From contig NC_063152.1 in the NCBI RefSeq assembly GCF_020921035.1, positions 28,395,903-28,459,902 of the forward strand: a stretch of 64,000 bases of DNA. Direction: 5' to 3'. The number at the start of each line of letters is the position of its first letter. Position 1 is the stretch's first letter. Positions 47,971 to 59,797 of this stretch are shown here, in pieces. The notes beneath the pieces were generated by a model. It had not been told where the DNA came from. It worked only from the letters and a program-made list of their open reading frames with translations, and did no database searches. This DNA is from Rhodamnia argentea (Eukaryota; Streptophyta; Magnoliopsida; Myrtales; Myrtaceae). Position numbers and translations under genes: made by a program.

Positions 47971-50564
47971 AATTTTCTCGGTCGAGAAATATGAAAGGTG
48001 ATTTCTCTTAAATTTAACGGAAGAAACTTGTTTTTTTTTCCTTCTTGTGGTAGACTTTGTGCAGCTAAATATCATATTCTGTTCTGGCTTGCATTTCTTG
48101 AACGACAATCTTTCATGAGTCTTAATAGGGAAAAGAAAAAAAGAACATTGTTTGACCACATACTTCACTCAAATCAATCTTGAAGCAACGTTTTTGGGCA
48201 GAAAAAGATGCACTGACGAGCGGGAATATCTATTGTCGTATTTTACGGTGATTCATTCACATGGCGATATTGTCATATGCCACAAAAAGCAGCTTCTTAA
48301 TTTTAAGGTATCTCAAATGTTTTTGTTCTTCCCCCAAATATTTAGTCGGTTAACTTACGGATATTGGTTACATACACGAATTCGTCGAATTCATAGTCTT
48401 AATCCATTCATCACGTCTTAAAATTATTAAAATTTGGATAATTATCACGATATCATCTTACATCAACCTTTTTTTTATAAAGATTTGTTCTCTTTACATT
48501 AATGTCCATCCGATTCCTTTGTGTTGTACATTTCTAACAATAATTTTCTTTCCATGTTTAGATTATTTTAAATATGTCATGGCAAAGTGATTTTGCTTAA
48601 TCTCTTCAGTGGCAAGTCACCTGTGCTCATTCGGCAATAAAAAATTAGCAGATATTGACGTGCTGCTTGTAAAGTTTTCCACCAGCCATATTCACCTTCG
48701 CGCCGTCAATTTTGATCTAGTCAAGACCAGTCTTGAGAAATTCACTTAGAATAGGATTGGCTTCGATTGCTCATGCATTTTGTTATTTCCATAACAGCTT
48801 GTTTTTCTTTCTCTCTTTTGAAATTGCAGTGGTCCAAGTGATGTCGAAATCAGTCTATACCGAACTTCGTAATTTCTTTCGATGCCGTCGAAGAGGAATA
48901 TCTACTTATTCTATACGAAAGGAAGAAAAAGTGGAGAGATTAGGCACCCAACTACTTGGCAACAAGAGATAAGCAGTACACATCTCCTAATTATACGTCT
49001 ACCTACGTCAAGGTTATGTGATACCAATAGTGTCTAGTCAATATATATTTTTGCATGATCTTCATCACTTGAATTCATTAGCTTATGGTAGCAATGATAA
49101 TAGCACGATTCAACACCTCTCTTTCGATCTTCAATCAAAAGATAATTATGACACCCGTGAGTAGGGTCGACAAAAATGAGCTGGTTTGGATTAAGGCTAA
49201 TCACGTTCAGGTCAATATCGTGTTAACCTGCTAGACACGATTAATAACCAAGTCATGGCAACCCCAACCCGCCGGACACGAAATTAACCTGGATAAATGA
49301 ATAGGGTTAGTGCTGACGAGACATGTATATGGCCCGCTTAAGCACGATTAGCTAAAAGACTATTTTCTTCTCGCTAGTCACTATTAAGATTTTAAATTGA
49401 TAATATTTCATTGGCTATCAATTTTTTTTTTATTTGATGTTGGTGATATTTTGTTGACTGAGTAATGCAATTTGTTACGGAAAAAATGAGGATGTTCATG
49501 TCAAGTTTTGGTTGGTGGGTAGATTTCTTGTCACAGCAAGTTGTGCAATCTTGCTTTCTCGTAAATCGTTGTTTAATTGTGTCACGAGTATTTTCATTTC
49601 AACCTGTTAAATTTTGGAGCATTTTTGTGTAGAGCTGGACGTGTTAACGGGTTAACACGATTAACTAATCATGTCATGTTCTGATTAACCTGTTGTTGTC
49701 GTGACAAGAACACGACCGGCGAACAGTAATTGCCACTCCTGCCTGTTGAGGCCTCAACGACAACGTTTTTCACCTTAATTCCTTGCTAACCCTCAAAATG
49801 TTAGGGTCGTTTCATCGTGCTCAACACTACAATCAATGCACATACTTCGCACGTAAAATCACCCCACGCGGTCACGAGATCAATTGGTGTTGGGTTGGAT
49901 GAACCTGCTAATAACGATTTTCGAAGAAATATGCTCAAGGAGTCAGCCGCTAGTTTTGAAATCACTGTGGCCATTGTCAACCATCCTAAGAAACGTCAAG
50001 ACTACGGGATGAGATAGTAGTGATCATTGAGCAGAATTAAAACCTTAAATCCATCCAAGGAATACAGTCAATAGGCACTTGGGTTCACGTCCCTTTCCTT
50101 TCCTCGTCACCAGAAGACAACTCTCACGAGGTTTAATACCATGATTAGAATTAAAAATTAATAGATTTGACCTATTAAGATTAAGGCGTCACTGGTCATG
50201 ACCTACTTGCTATACCATAAGTTTTGATGTATTAAAGAGGACCAACGCAATTTGATATCACCTTCTATCGCTTTCATGTCGCTATCCCAGTCTTCCAGCA
50301 AATACAGGATTCAAGAAAACGTTGAGGGAGAGAGAGAGAGAGAGAGACAGACGCCAATGGGCCTGTCCAATCCTTATCTGTCTATTATTTTTCTGTTCTA
50401 TTTTACAAGGGGAGAGAGAATTGTGGAATTTTCTATACATTTGGATGTCTATGATGAAGAGTAGATAAACCTATTTATAAGTTTTATGAATGACCGTTGA
50501 ATGTAACATATATCAATTAAGATATGCACAACCAAAGAAAAAAGTACACAAAAAAAAAAAAATC

Positions 50565-50975
50565 CTAAATCTATTACATTTGTACGGGATTTGGCGAGGG
50601 CCGCAACCCTCGCCGGGGCCAGCGAAGGCTTGCTAGCCCTTGCAAGCCCTCGCTAGCAACCAGTGAGGCCCAGCCAATCATCGCTAGTGGCCGTTGAGGG
50701 TTGGCTGGCCCTTGTCCAGTGGCCGGCAAGGGTTGTCGGTGACCCTCATCGGTCAAAGTGAAAGAAAAAAAAAACAAAAGAAGAAGAAGAAATAAATAAA
50801 AAAATATTTCTAACAAGTATTTTTTTTTGTAAATTTATTGAAAAATGTCCACTCAGCTCCAAGCGTACCACATAAAATGGCCAACATCCACCTTAGTGAT
50901 ATCTCGCTAAATTTGCCGGATGGATTGAATTGGTATTAGTACAAAAAGGTTAAGGAATTTTTTGGTACTTTTTCC
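50565..50975. mobile_element. Hairpin MITE, copy 5 (complete partner of copy 3)
   Basis: Left end ATCCTAAATCTATTACATTT; right end near TTAAGGAATTTTTTGGTAC. The core reads GGCGAGGGCCGCAACCC and onwards, with several GCCAGCGAAGG/GGCCAGC-type words. The right ~100 bases lie outside the duplicated unit. Confidence 0.6.
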
Positions 50976-51640
50976 CATAACCAAAGGGAGAGATATACGC
51001 GCGATCTTGAGAGATGCATAAAATCGACAATTATCAAGTGAAATCACTAATTATTTTTAACAAGCAAGATGGCAATTAGTTGGCAACAAACATACTTATA
51101 TTTACTTGTAACTCAAGGAATTAATAAGAAAAATGAAAAGTACGAGCCCCGGTTGCTTGTGGGCATAGGTCAACAAGTTAGGCTAATTAGCCAGGGGAGG
51201 AGATTAGAAAAAGATACTCATTCGACTGACAATAATGGAGTCTATTAAGACAAAAAGGACACAAGGGTGAAGGTGATAAACAAAGAGTTCAAAGACAAGC
51301 CCACAATATTCTTATTTTTGGGTATATAGAGGCCACAACACTGGGTGATTAACTATCCGTTTTATTCAATGATTGATTAGTGGCTCGTAGATACAACTAT
51401 TTTTGGTCTCCAGTTAGCTTCTATACCAATTTTCCAGGAACTTAATGGGGAAGAACATCTATTCATAAGAACAATGGTTGGAACATGCTGTAAGAACTAT
51501 CGAAAAGATAACTTAGTAAAAGAGGTAGCGAAAGACCTATGTATATGTACCCATAGACTGGCCGGTACTCGACGACGACTGCCACACATGACCTGGAAAG
51601 TCAATCTACTTGAAGGCTTTGTTAATTTCATAAAAAAATG
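50976..51640. other. Gene-free stretch
   Basis: No gene or repeat border recognised. The 71-codon frame at 51474-51689 has no motif. Confidence 0.35.
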
Positions 51641-52585
51641 TGATATTTCTCGAAAATGTTATCTAGAAAATCAATTTCTAGGAAAATGATAACATTTTTC
51701 CGATGTTTGGTCGAAGCTTGAAAATGAACTTGAATATTTTCTGTTGTTTGGTATGGAAAATCTAATTTGATTTTCTTAGATAGACATATAACATTTAAGC
51801 GCTAGTATCTTGTGCATATGTAGCCGGGAAACCAAGTACGGGCACTAGAGTTTTGAGCCTGACCTCGATGGACTCTGACCTAGGCATTGAGGATGGGGGC
51901 ATAGGCACTTGCGTCCCAAGCATGGCCTTCATGGATCGAGGTGTGAGCGCTGGGGTACCGAACTTGGCCTGTATGGACCCTAGCATGGTCACCGGGGTCC
52001 ATGGCCTCAGCCTCAATAGACCCTGGCTAGTGCACTAGAGACCCAAGCGCAGAGTACTCAAGCACGGCCTTTGTGGACTGAGGACTAGAGCTCAACTGTT
52101 GAGGTCTCGGGCACAACTTTTGTGGACCCCGATCGGAGTGTCGGGGATACGAGCTCGGGTATTGGGATCCCGTGTTCGGCCTTTGTGAACCTAGGCCCGG
52201 GTGCCGGGGCATCGGGTACGGGCCATGATGGTCCCGAGCATAGGCATCGGGGTCTTGGGCTCGACCTCCCAGGCACGAGCATTGGGGTCCCAAGTCATGG
52301 GCTTGGCCTCGATGGAACCGAGCCCGGGCGCTAGAGACCCGGTCCTGGACCTCGGGGATTCGGGAACTACTATTGGGATTATTGTGCTCGAGCGTAGATG
52401 CCTAGTCATATTTTGCTTTTGATTTTTTAAAAAGAAAATTTATTTTCTGAGTTTAAGCATAAGTGTTATTTTGACTGGGAAAACATTTTCCGTTAACTTA
52501 GTTTCCTATGCAAATCAAACACTGAAAAATAAAGAAAATATTTTCTCGAAAAATATTTTTCACGAAACAAACGGCGCTAAAGTTT
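51641..52585. mobile_element. Probable transposon with a GC-rich repetitive core
   Basis: AT-rich flanks (about 51641-51790 and 52420-52585) share TTTTCTAG/GAAAATATTTTC-like words in opposite directions and enclose a GC-rich core (about 51830-52400). The core is made of degenerate repeats around GGCATCGGGGTCCCGAGC-type words, with no fixed period. The right end, AAACAAACGGCGCTAAAG, recurs at about 4121-4142. It abuts the truncated 3' end of the kinase pseudogene. Exact ends and target duplication were not resolved. Confidence 0.45.
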
Positions 52586-54186
52586 AAAGTACACATCCAC
52601 AACATGTATATCGCCCAATTCGCGAGTATTCAGGAATCTAGGTTTATGGGCAGGAAGCTCCGATCGATTGGAGAATTGTCCACACTTCTGACCGGAGATC
52701 CGGCCTATTCCTTCTGCTCATCTCGCAGCACCTCAAAGCCAACTGAGTCAAATGCTCGGCCACCATGCAGGGCCACTCTCCAGCCAATGGATCCAAGATG
52801 TCCTCCAAGGTCCCTGCACTAATTGCCCTTGGCACGTTCTTCGCTATTCCTAAGGCTGACCTCCTCGTTAATAACTACAGCAGTATGATCCCGAAAGAAT
52901 AGACGTCACACCTTGTTGTGAGCTCTCGCGTGACGAGGAACTCCGGGTCCATGTACCCGACTGTCCCTTTTGGGTCGGTCTCGTGCACGACGGTGGTGTT
53001 GTTGCTTGACCGCTCACTGCAGAACAGCAGTTGGCAGATGCCGAAATCGCTGAGCTTGCTCGCAAGGTGTGCGTCCAGTAGGATGTTCCCTGGTTTGACG
53101 TCCCCATGAACGATGCTATGAGGCTTGCAAGAGTGGAGGAAGGACAGGACGGAGCATAGCTCTGTGGCGATGCGTATCCGGGCTCGGCACGGTAGCTGCT
53201 TCGCCATGTTGCTGCTGCCAAGCCAGTGTTCAAGGGTTCCGTTTGAAACATATTCGTAAACAAGAGTCAAGGGCTCAGGACAAGCGCCGATGAGCGTGAT
53301 GAGATTAGGATGCCTCACCTTGCTCAACACATCCACCTGCGGTACATTCGATCCAGAATCCGATGACCAGCAACAATATTCTCAAACGCTTAGGCTAACG
53401 TGCTCTCACTGCGAATTCCTGTTGTCATAGGCATATTATTGTGAAAAACAATTTTGCTTTGCGATGAACCGAGTCTTTATATCTTCTTACTATTCCTAGT
53501 TTTGGTCTCACAGAAAAAATGAAAACAAGTAGAGGACACTCAAGAATTCTTTTACCTCCTGTAGAAATTCTTGTGATCCTTGCACGGAACGAAATTTCAT
53601 CTTCTTTATAGCCACCGGCGTATTACGAAGGAAACCTTTATACACGCTGCCGCAACCGCCTTCTCCAATCTTCAAGGATGGGTCGAAGATCCTAGCAGCT
53701 TCCTTGATTTCAGCCATAGGGAACTCGGAGAAGTACTTTGCGCCCGAGGAATCTCCTAGCCTTCTGCTCAACTCCTCAGCCTTTTGGAGCGTGTTGTCGA
53801 CATCGATCTGCAACAGCTCTCTCTTGTCTATAAGTCAGCAACATTTCATCGTACGAGATGATTTTCATCTCCAACTCCTTTCTGCTCTGGTCGCTTTCCG
53901 CCAATAGGCTCTCGAGCTGCAATATGCAGTCCTGGGAGATGCAAAGTTCTTCCATCAATTTGTCTTTCTGATCCTTCACCTTCTCGAGTTCTTCCTCCAA
54001 CTTCTCAGCAAATAATCCCTGTAGATGCTTCCCCTGAAAATTTGCCCGTGACACTACACTCAACAAATCTTCTTTCATCTACATGTAATTCATGTGATAG
54101 GTGCTCCGTTACTTCTTAGGATGTTTTGTCTCCAGGGATTTGGGGATGGTCCTCAACAATCAGACTTGAGTAAAATCAGTAGAACA

Positions 54187-54322
54187 ATTTTCAAAATGAG
54201 CATTTTTACATGAATCAAAGCATCTGGTCGGTATAGAGAAAACCCGTCAAGTTATTTTCAAAATGAGCATTTTCACATGAATCAAAGCATCTGGTCGGTA
54301 TAGAGAAAACCCGTCAAGTTAT
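54187..54322. repeat. Two tandem copies of a 67-bp sequence
   Basis: TTTTCAAAATGAGCATTTTT and the following bases through CCCGTCAAGTTAT are repeated once, 67 bases apart, with one or two differences. It lies in the intron between pseudogene exons 6 and 7. Confidence 0.9.
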
Positions 54323-55903
54323 TATGTCGACATTATACCTTCCTGGGATCCTTTCGCCCGCCTTCAACAACATCTTCTTTCACTTCAGCACAAGTTGTCG
54401 ATCCCTCCTCAAGCACTTCTCACACATCGTTTTCATTCATATCCTGTTACGATTTGCTAAACATTTGCAAATATTGCTTCGAAGGACTAAGAATAAGCTA
54501 TTCAGCGATAAAAGCAAAGCTAAAGACATGTCCTGGCTAGACAACATGAAAAGTGAAAACGAATATAAGTTGACTTATTTTGCCCATACCAGAGTGTTGG
54601 AAAGTGATGACTGGCCGGTGTAATAGACCGACTGATTCAACTGCGGACAATGGGAAAGGGTAGTCGAAACTCGTTCGAGTTCTTGCATAGTGTCTTGCCT
54701 CCCGTTGTGCTCGCCACGGTAGGCTGCTCTGAAGGAGCTGGGGAACGACAAGATGCTGGCATATCTGCGTTGAAGGAGAACTTCCTTCTCACAAAGTCTT
54801 GAACTGGATTGCTCAACTTCGCCGAACCACTCCTCTGCCGTGGGGCTGATCGCGATTTCAAGAGCATCGACTTTCCGGTTCTAGGGGTCGGAGTCTTCAG
54901 GGACGGTGCATTGGTAGGAGCTTCTGCAACGGCTTGAACCGTCCAAGCTTCCCTAGGTTTCCCGTGGCATTCAGCGCATTCGATTCAAAGAAGACCAATT
55001 CAAAAGCAAAATAGTTGGAGGATAACCTTGTGTGGATGAGGTGCCCGTTGCAGATAAACCGAATTTGACAAGAGATGTGTGCTTTATTGCGAACGAAGAT
55101 GGCTTTCCTGGACTTGATTTCTGCCATGCTCCTGCCAATTTGCAAACATTAAAGAGAGTGAATTAGAGTTCTCCTCAAATATCGGACGTGTACAACACAT
55201 CTTTAAGGATCAATAGCGAAACAAGTATCTGGTTTAACGTTGGGATTAACCGATTAAGGATCCGAACGGATGAAGGGGATAATTTTGGAGTCCGGCCCAT
55301 CTGGGCCTTGTCTTCTTGTTTTTGTACGTACTTGAAATAGCGCTTGTCAGCTGCTGCACCCATTACAAGCTTTGTCATACCATGCAACTGTATGAGCTCC
55401 ACAATTCCCTTTTCGACACTGTCCGACTCCATGTACACTTTCTCTGCCCGTACCTAATATCCAATAAACCGATTGATTTGCTTTAATTGTTTCGTCTCTA
55501 AATGATGAAGTGTACATTTAATAATGTAAACTTGTGAGAATCATATACGTCGAGGGTCAACACTAGTACTGTGTTAAGAAGTCATTGATCAGGATGATAG
55601 CTTATCTAGAGGAGGAGGAGGAGAAGGAGGAGGAGGAGGAGGAGAAAGTAAATATACCCCCATTTTTTGACAAACGCGCAGGTAGGTATCCAAGATTTTT
55701 TGCATGTCTATCCTCTCTCTTTCTCTGTGTGCTCTCAACATTATCTCGTTTGTGGAGTTCGCAGGAATTCCGGCACCCAAGCCTCCTGCAAACCAAAGGC
55801 AAATTAACAGCACAATTAGGCTCTCTTTATTTCGTGAAAAATATAGGACAAGTAAAACCAATTGGATATAAAAAATGGTCCAATAGCGGGGCACGAGAAA
55901 ACT

Positions 55904-56275
55904 ACCAAAAAAGCAAACCAATTGTAATTGCGCCAATTCAGTCCTAAATTTTTTTTTTTTTTTTGCTAATTCAATCATAAACATTTTGTATTTATGTCAT
56001 TTCAATCCATTTAACCGGTTGATGCCGACATGGAGATGACCGACCCTCGCCGGCCATCCCCCACACTCCCTATCGGCTTCTATTTTTCTATTTATATTTA
56101 CCTTCTTTTTTGAATTTAATTTACATAAAATTGATATTAAAAATCAGATTTGGAAAAAAAAAAAATGCTCGTCGGCGTTGGCCGGTCAAATGGACTGGAT
56201 TGATACAAATACAAAAGCTTTAGGACTGAATTGACACAATTGTAATAGATTTAAGACTTTTTTTGTTATTCTCTC
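55904..56275. mobile_element. Hairpin MITE, copy 6 (pseudogene intron 1)
   Basis: The left part has CCAATTGTAATTGCGCCAATT and CAGTCCTAAATTTTT. The right part, GACTGAATTGACACAATTGTAATAG plus TTTAAGACTTTTTT, is its inverted match. The core reads CGACCCTCGCCGGCC. Confidence 0.65.
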
Positions 56276-56289
56276 TAGGATGCTTTTAA

Positions 56290-57011
56290 AAAAAGTCTTA
56301 AATATATTGCACTTGTACCAATACAGACGTAAACCATTCAATTTGGCCATATTTACTCTTGAATCCTTTACAACTTACTAATGTAGTCCATCTAATTAAT
56401 TTTGGCTAGAAATCGCCGACATGAAGCCAACCGTCTCAAGTAGGACGATCGGTGCCGATGTGGATAATTTTTGTAATTTTTAATGTTATTTCTCAATTTT
56501 TCTATTTGTTCAATTTTTTCTATTTCTTTTCTTTTTATTTTTTAAATGAGGCTGGTGAGGGCTATGATGCCATCACCAAATTTGGGCCAAGCGAGGGTTC
56601 CGTGGCCCTTGCCTGAATTAGGCGTGACCATGCCATCCAGATCGGGCGAGGGCATGGTGGGCCTCACCCAAATTCGAGGAGGGTTGCACAGCCCTCACTT
56701 GTGGCCAGCGGCGTTGACATTGTGGAAAGGAGGGAAGTAAAAGAATAAGAAAAAAGAAAAAGGACAAAAGGAAAAGGGACAAAAAGAAAAAAAAAATTAA
56801 GAAAAGTAATTTAAATATTGCAAAATTGTCGATGTTATTGGTTGGCCTTGCCACGTGATACAATCGGTATTCACATTAGCGATTTCCAATCAAAATTGGC
56901 CGGATGGATTTTATTAGCAAATTGTCAAAATTTTTAGAATTATATTGGCTAAATTGAAAGGTTTATGGTTGGGTTGGTGCAAGTGCAATAAATTTCTGAT
57001 TTTTTGGGTAA
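56290..57011. mobile_element. Hairpin MITE, copy 7 (pseudogene intron 1)
   Basis: The left end reads GTCTTAAATATATTGCACTT and the right end GTGCAATAAATTTCTGATTT, in inverted orientation. Inner blocks AAGTAGGACGATCGG and CCACGTGATACAATCGG mirror each other. The core is GC-rich (about 56550-56720) with an AAAAGG tract. It lies about 15 bases from copy 6. Confidence 0.65.
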
Positions 57012-57414
57012 TTCCCCAACATTACTAAACCAGCAAGGGTATAATTAATTATATTCGCAACGATTGTTCATCATGAAAGATATGTATAATATATCCGTTC
57101 GAGTTTGGTAAGTTCTTACTTTTATTATAATAAAAAAACTCTAATAATAATTAACAAAAAACGCGCAACCTACCTATGGGGATCCTCTGTGAAGGAACTA
57201 GAACATGAGTGATACCGATCTTGATGTTGCCCCCTGATTGATGCACCGTCCAAACAAGCTTCGATTCGCTCTCTTTCACGTCCGTCCCGACCAAGACATA
57301 AATCTTGTCTTTAAACACCGGCGTCGCGGGTTCAGATGCAACCATGCGAATGCTCGGATTGTTTGCCGGGACTCTGAACTCGGGAGAGCTTATTATGCGA
57401 TCAACCACGGCCAT

Positions 57415-57494
57415 ATCAACACACTAAGTTTGAAAAAGATAACAAGAAATGAAAGTCAACAAACTCGGGAGTGTATATTATGGAGATAGCTAGC

Positions 57495-57554
<60 letters not shown>

Positions 57555-58360
57555 AAGGCATGGGAATTCTCTGAGAAAAGAAAACGAAGTAAAGTGGGGA
57601 GAGACTCGAATGAGGCTTTGTGTTGTGGTCGCAGTTGAAGGGGGATGTGGTTAGGTAACTTAGGTTATAAAGAGATGGCTTGTGCTTGTCCCAAAGCTGA
57701 AGTCCTGTACAGTTCGTACCAGGAAACCAACGAAAACTCTCTTTTCACAGGTAATGAGTGAGCAATTTCTCGTGGGTTCCATCTTAGTAAAGTTAGGTCC
57801 TAAGTAATATATTTATTTTTCAATATTAATAATTTGTTTTGACAAAGACTTGTAGTTAATGATTTTTTATTCTCACACCCTTTCAAGAACTGTGGTTTTA
57901 AGAAGTTGTTGTCTTATCTCCCTAATGATTTCTGCACCCACCACTAATGATAAGTCGAAACAATAAGAAAAGGGTTCGTCATCTAAAAGACACACGTGGA
58001 AATCTGCAGTCCGTTTCGACTGCCTCGATTTCATTATCAACGGATTAGACCGATTCTTGGACCACTATAACCTTGACATATAGGAGCTTTGAAGTTGCAA
58101 ACAATCATAATGAGGCTACAATATTTAGGCAATGAATGCAATGATCATTACATGATAAGTCCATAGTTTTGCTTACAATTGTCGTTCATAGTTGAGTAGC
58201 GCACAATCATTGTCTCTTTACTTAGCTGGCATGGGTGTTCAATGAAATTTTTAAGTGAATGTTTTGAGTTCGTGTAAGAAGAAGGAAAGAGGAAGGAAAA
58301 AAGGGAAAGAAAAGCAAAAAGGGGACTCGCAAATGATAATATGATAATAGGAGAATGTTT
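57415..58360. other. Gene-free stretch upstream of the pseudogene
   Basis: Former promoter and leader side of the pseudogene, with a (GA)n tract at about 57496-57553. No TATA box could be assigned with confidence. Confidence 0.4.
57496..57553. repeat. (GA)n microsatellite
   Basis: About 29 GA units, about 80 bases upstream of the pseudogene start codon, probably in its old 5' leader. Confidence 0.9.
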
Positions 58361-58498
58361 TCCTGACGGTCCGACAGATCTGTCGGTTATTTCTGATCAA
58401 AGATTCATATACCAACATCGTGTGCTTTGCACAAAACACTCATTACTTAGAACATCGTGGGGTCAGAAATAACGAGAATCTTGTCGGACTGTCAGGTT
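58361..58498. mobile_element. Short hairpin MITE, ~138 bp
   Basis: The left arm (about 58361-58399) includes CCTGACGGTCCGACAGAT and GGTTATTTCTGATC. The right arm (about 58459-58498) reads, on the opposite strand, CCTGACAGTCCGACAAGATT then CGTTATTTCTGACC. The arms of nearly 40 bases flank a ~60-base loop. It is unlike the larger MITE family nearby. Confidence 0.65.
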
Positions 58499-58547
58499 AG
58501 CGGCTTTTTATGGTAATATCCAGGTGATTAGTGAGGTGTAAAAGTAT

Positions 58548-59005
58548 ATAAAAAGTCATAACATTGTATTTGTGTCAATTCGATCATAAATTTTTTAATT
58601 GTACCAATTGAGTTCTAAATCTTTTGACGATTTGCCAACCGAGCCTACTCTGTTATTTTTAATCTAAAATTGATGACGTAAACGCCGATCGTCCTATGTA
58701 GCATAACCAGCGCCGACGTGGACACTTTTAATGATATTTTATTTTATTTTTTCTTAAAAAAATAAAGAGAAGACAAAAAAAAGGAGAAAAATGTTAAAAT
58801 ATCAGTAAAAAATGTCAACGTTAGTGCATACCGCGCCATGTAGGATAAATGGCATCTACTTCAGAAATTTTCAGCCAAAATTGGTCGGATGAACTTAATT
58901 GACAAATTGTTAAAATGTTTAGGACTCAATTGATACAATAAAAAAGTTAAGACTGAATTGGTACAAGTGCAATAAATTGAAGACTTTTTTAATACTTTTT
59001 TGTCA
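58548..59005. mobile_element. Hairpin MITE, copy 8
   Basis: The left end reads AAAAGTCATAACATTGTATT with CCAATTGAGTTCTAAATC. The right end reads GAATTGGTACAAGTGCAATA then AAGACTTTTTTAATAC. Inner mirrored blocks are GTCCTATGTAGCAT and GCGCCATGTAGGAT. The core has lost the GC-rich part and keeps only an AAAGAGAAG tract. Confidence 0.6.
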
Positions 59006-59317
59006 GAAGTCAAAAGTGAGGAAATATCCCATTCTCTTACTTTTTTAATACTTTTTGTGAAACGATTACGTCATGTTTCCATCGATAAGAGCTTCGAAGT
59101 TAGAAACTTTAGGTGTCGATTTTCTTGTTTACCCTAATACTTTATCACACTTATTCGAAATGGTTGACTGACTTGACTGCATTAGTGATACAAAAATTAC
59201 ATAGGATTGTATTTTTCGAAAGAAAGAGAAACTCAAGTATGGGAAGAAACCAGCAAAAGTGAGGAAATATCCCACTCTATTACTGTTACAGCTTGTCCAT
59301 CATTTTGCTTTTAGTGA

Positions 59318-59797
59318 TCAACTTTAAGGAGTTTCCATAGATGATGACACGAGTTCTTAGAGAGAGTTGTCTTGCATTCTATATGTATTTTCTACCTACT
59401 CACCTATGTCGATTTCGAATATAGGTAATACCTACTTTTCGAAAGCTTTTTGGTGGTTATTTTGAGTTGCTTGAAATCTATAATGTTTGTAATTTTATCC
59501 TTTTCAATATACTCTTAGATTCTAGACATAGCCAATGAGAGGTCATTGTGTCTTTACATGTCAACTTTATGGAGTCTCCATCAATGATGACGCCAGTACT
59601 TAGAAAGAGTTGTCCCCACTCTATAAGTATTCTCTACCTACCCATCTGTGTCAATTTGAAATACTTATAATACCTTAGCATTCCAAAGTTTTTGGTGATT
59701 ATTTTGAGCTTCTTGAAAACCACTACTATGGTTTGCCATTTTCTACTTGTCAATATGCTCTTAGATTCTAAACATGGGTAATGAGAGATTTTTGTGT
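59318..59797. repeat. Diverged tandem duplication, unit ~243 bp
   Basis: Both halves contain, in the same order, GGAGTYTCCAT, GATGATGACRC, AGAGTTGTC, CTCTACCTACCCAYCT-like words, TTTTGAG..CTTGAAA, TCAATATRCTCTTAGATTCTA and CAATGAGAG-like words. Spacing between halves is about 243 bases. Divergence looks like 15-20% by eye, so it is old. Confidence 0.7.

Larger units (their letters stand above)
44607..50875. repeat. Tandem segmental duplication, unit 2 (6.27 kb)
   Basis: Second unit of the duplication that begins at 37675. It continues at its right end into the intact remainder of a MITE, whereas unit 1 is cut there. It carries about 290 bases (46763-47055) absent from unit 1. A 240-codon open frame at 44962-45684 is broken by indels in unit 1 and shows no family motif, so I do not call it a gene. 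Confidence 0.95.
52644..57414 (-). pseudogene. U-box kinase pseudogene (paralog of the gene at 28870-34909), U-box missing
   Basis: Eight exons align with exons 1-8 of the intact paralog: 57174-57414, 55658-55785, 55332-55453, 55027-55131, 54590-54952, 54339-54443, 53556-54033, 52644-53336. Exons 2-4 have exactly the same lengths as in the paralog (128, 122 and 105). Lesions: exon 5 shifts frame (length implies one missing base; the better frame resumes before MQELERVSTTLSH). Exon 6 has an in-frame TGA after DMNENDV. Exon 7 lost two bases in a GAGAGA tract, before ELLQIDVDN. Exon 8 has an in-frame TAG where the paralog has Arg in IILLRLL. After IGASCP a TAA follows, and the rest of exon 8 and the U-box exon are absent. 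Sequence around HGDVKPGN and SDFG is otherwise well kept. Intron 1 holds two MITE copies. Confidence 0.92.

Noticed and set aside
52027..52409. Overlapping Pro/Gly-rich frames on both strands
   Set aside because: They arise from the GC-rich degenerate repeat core; no start context, splice sites or domain.
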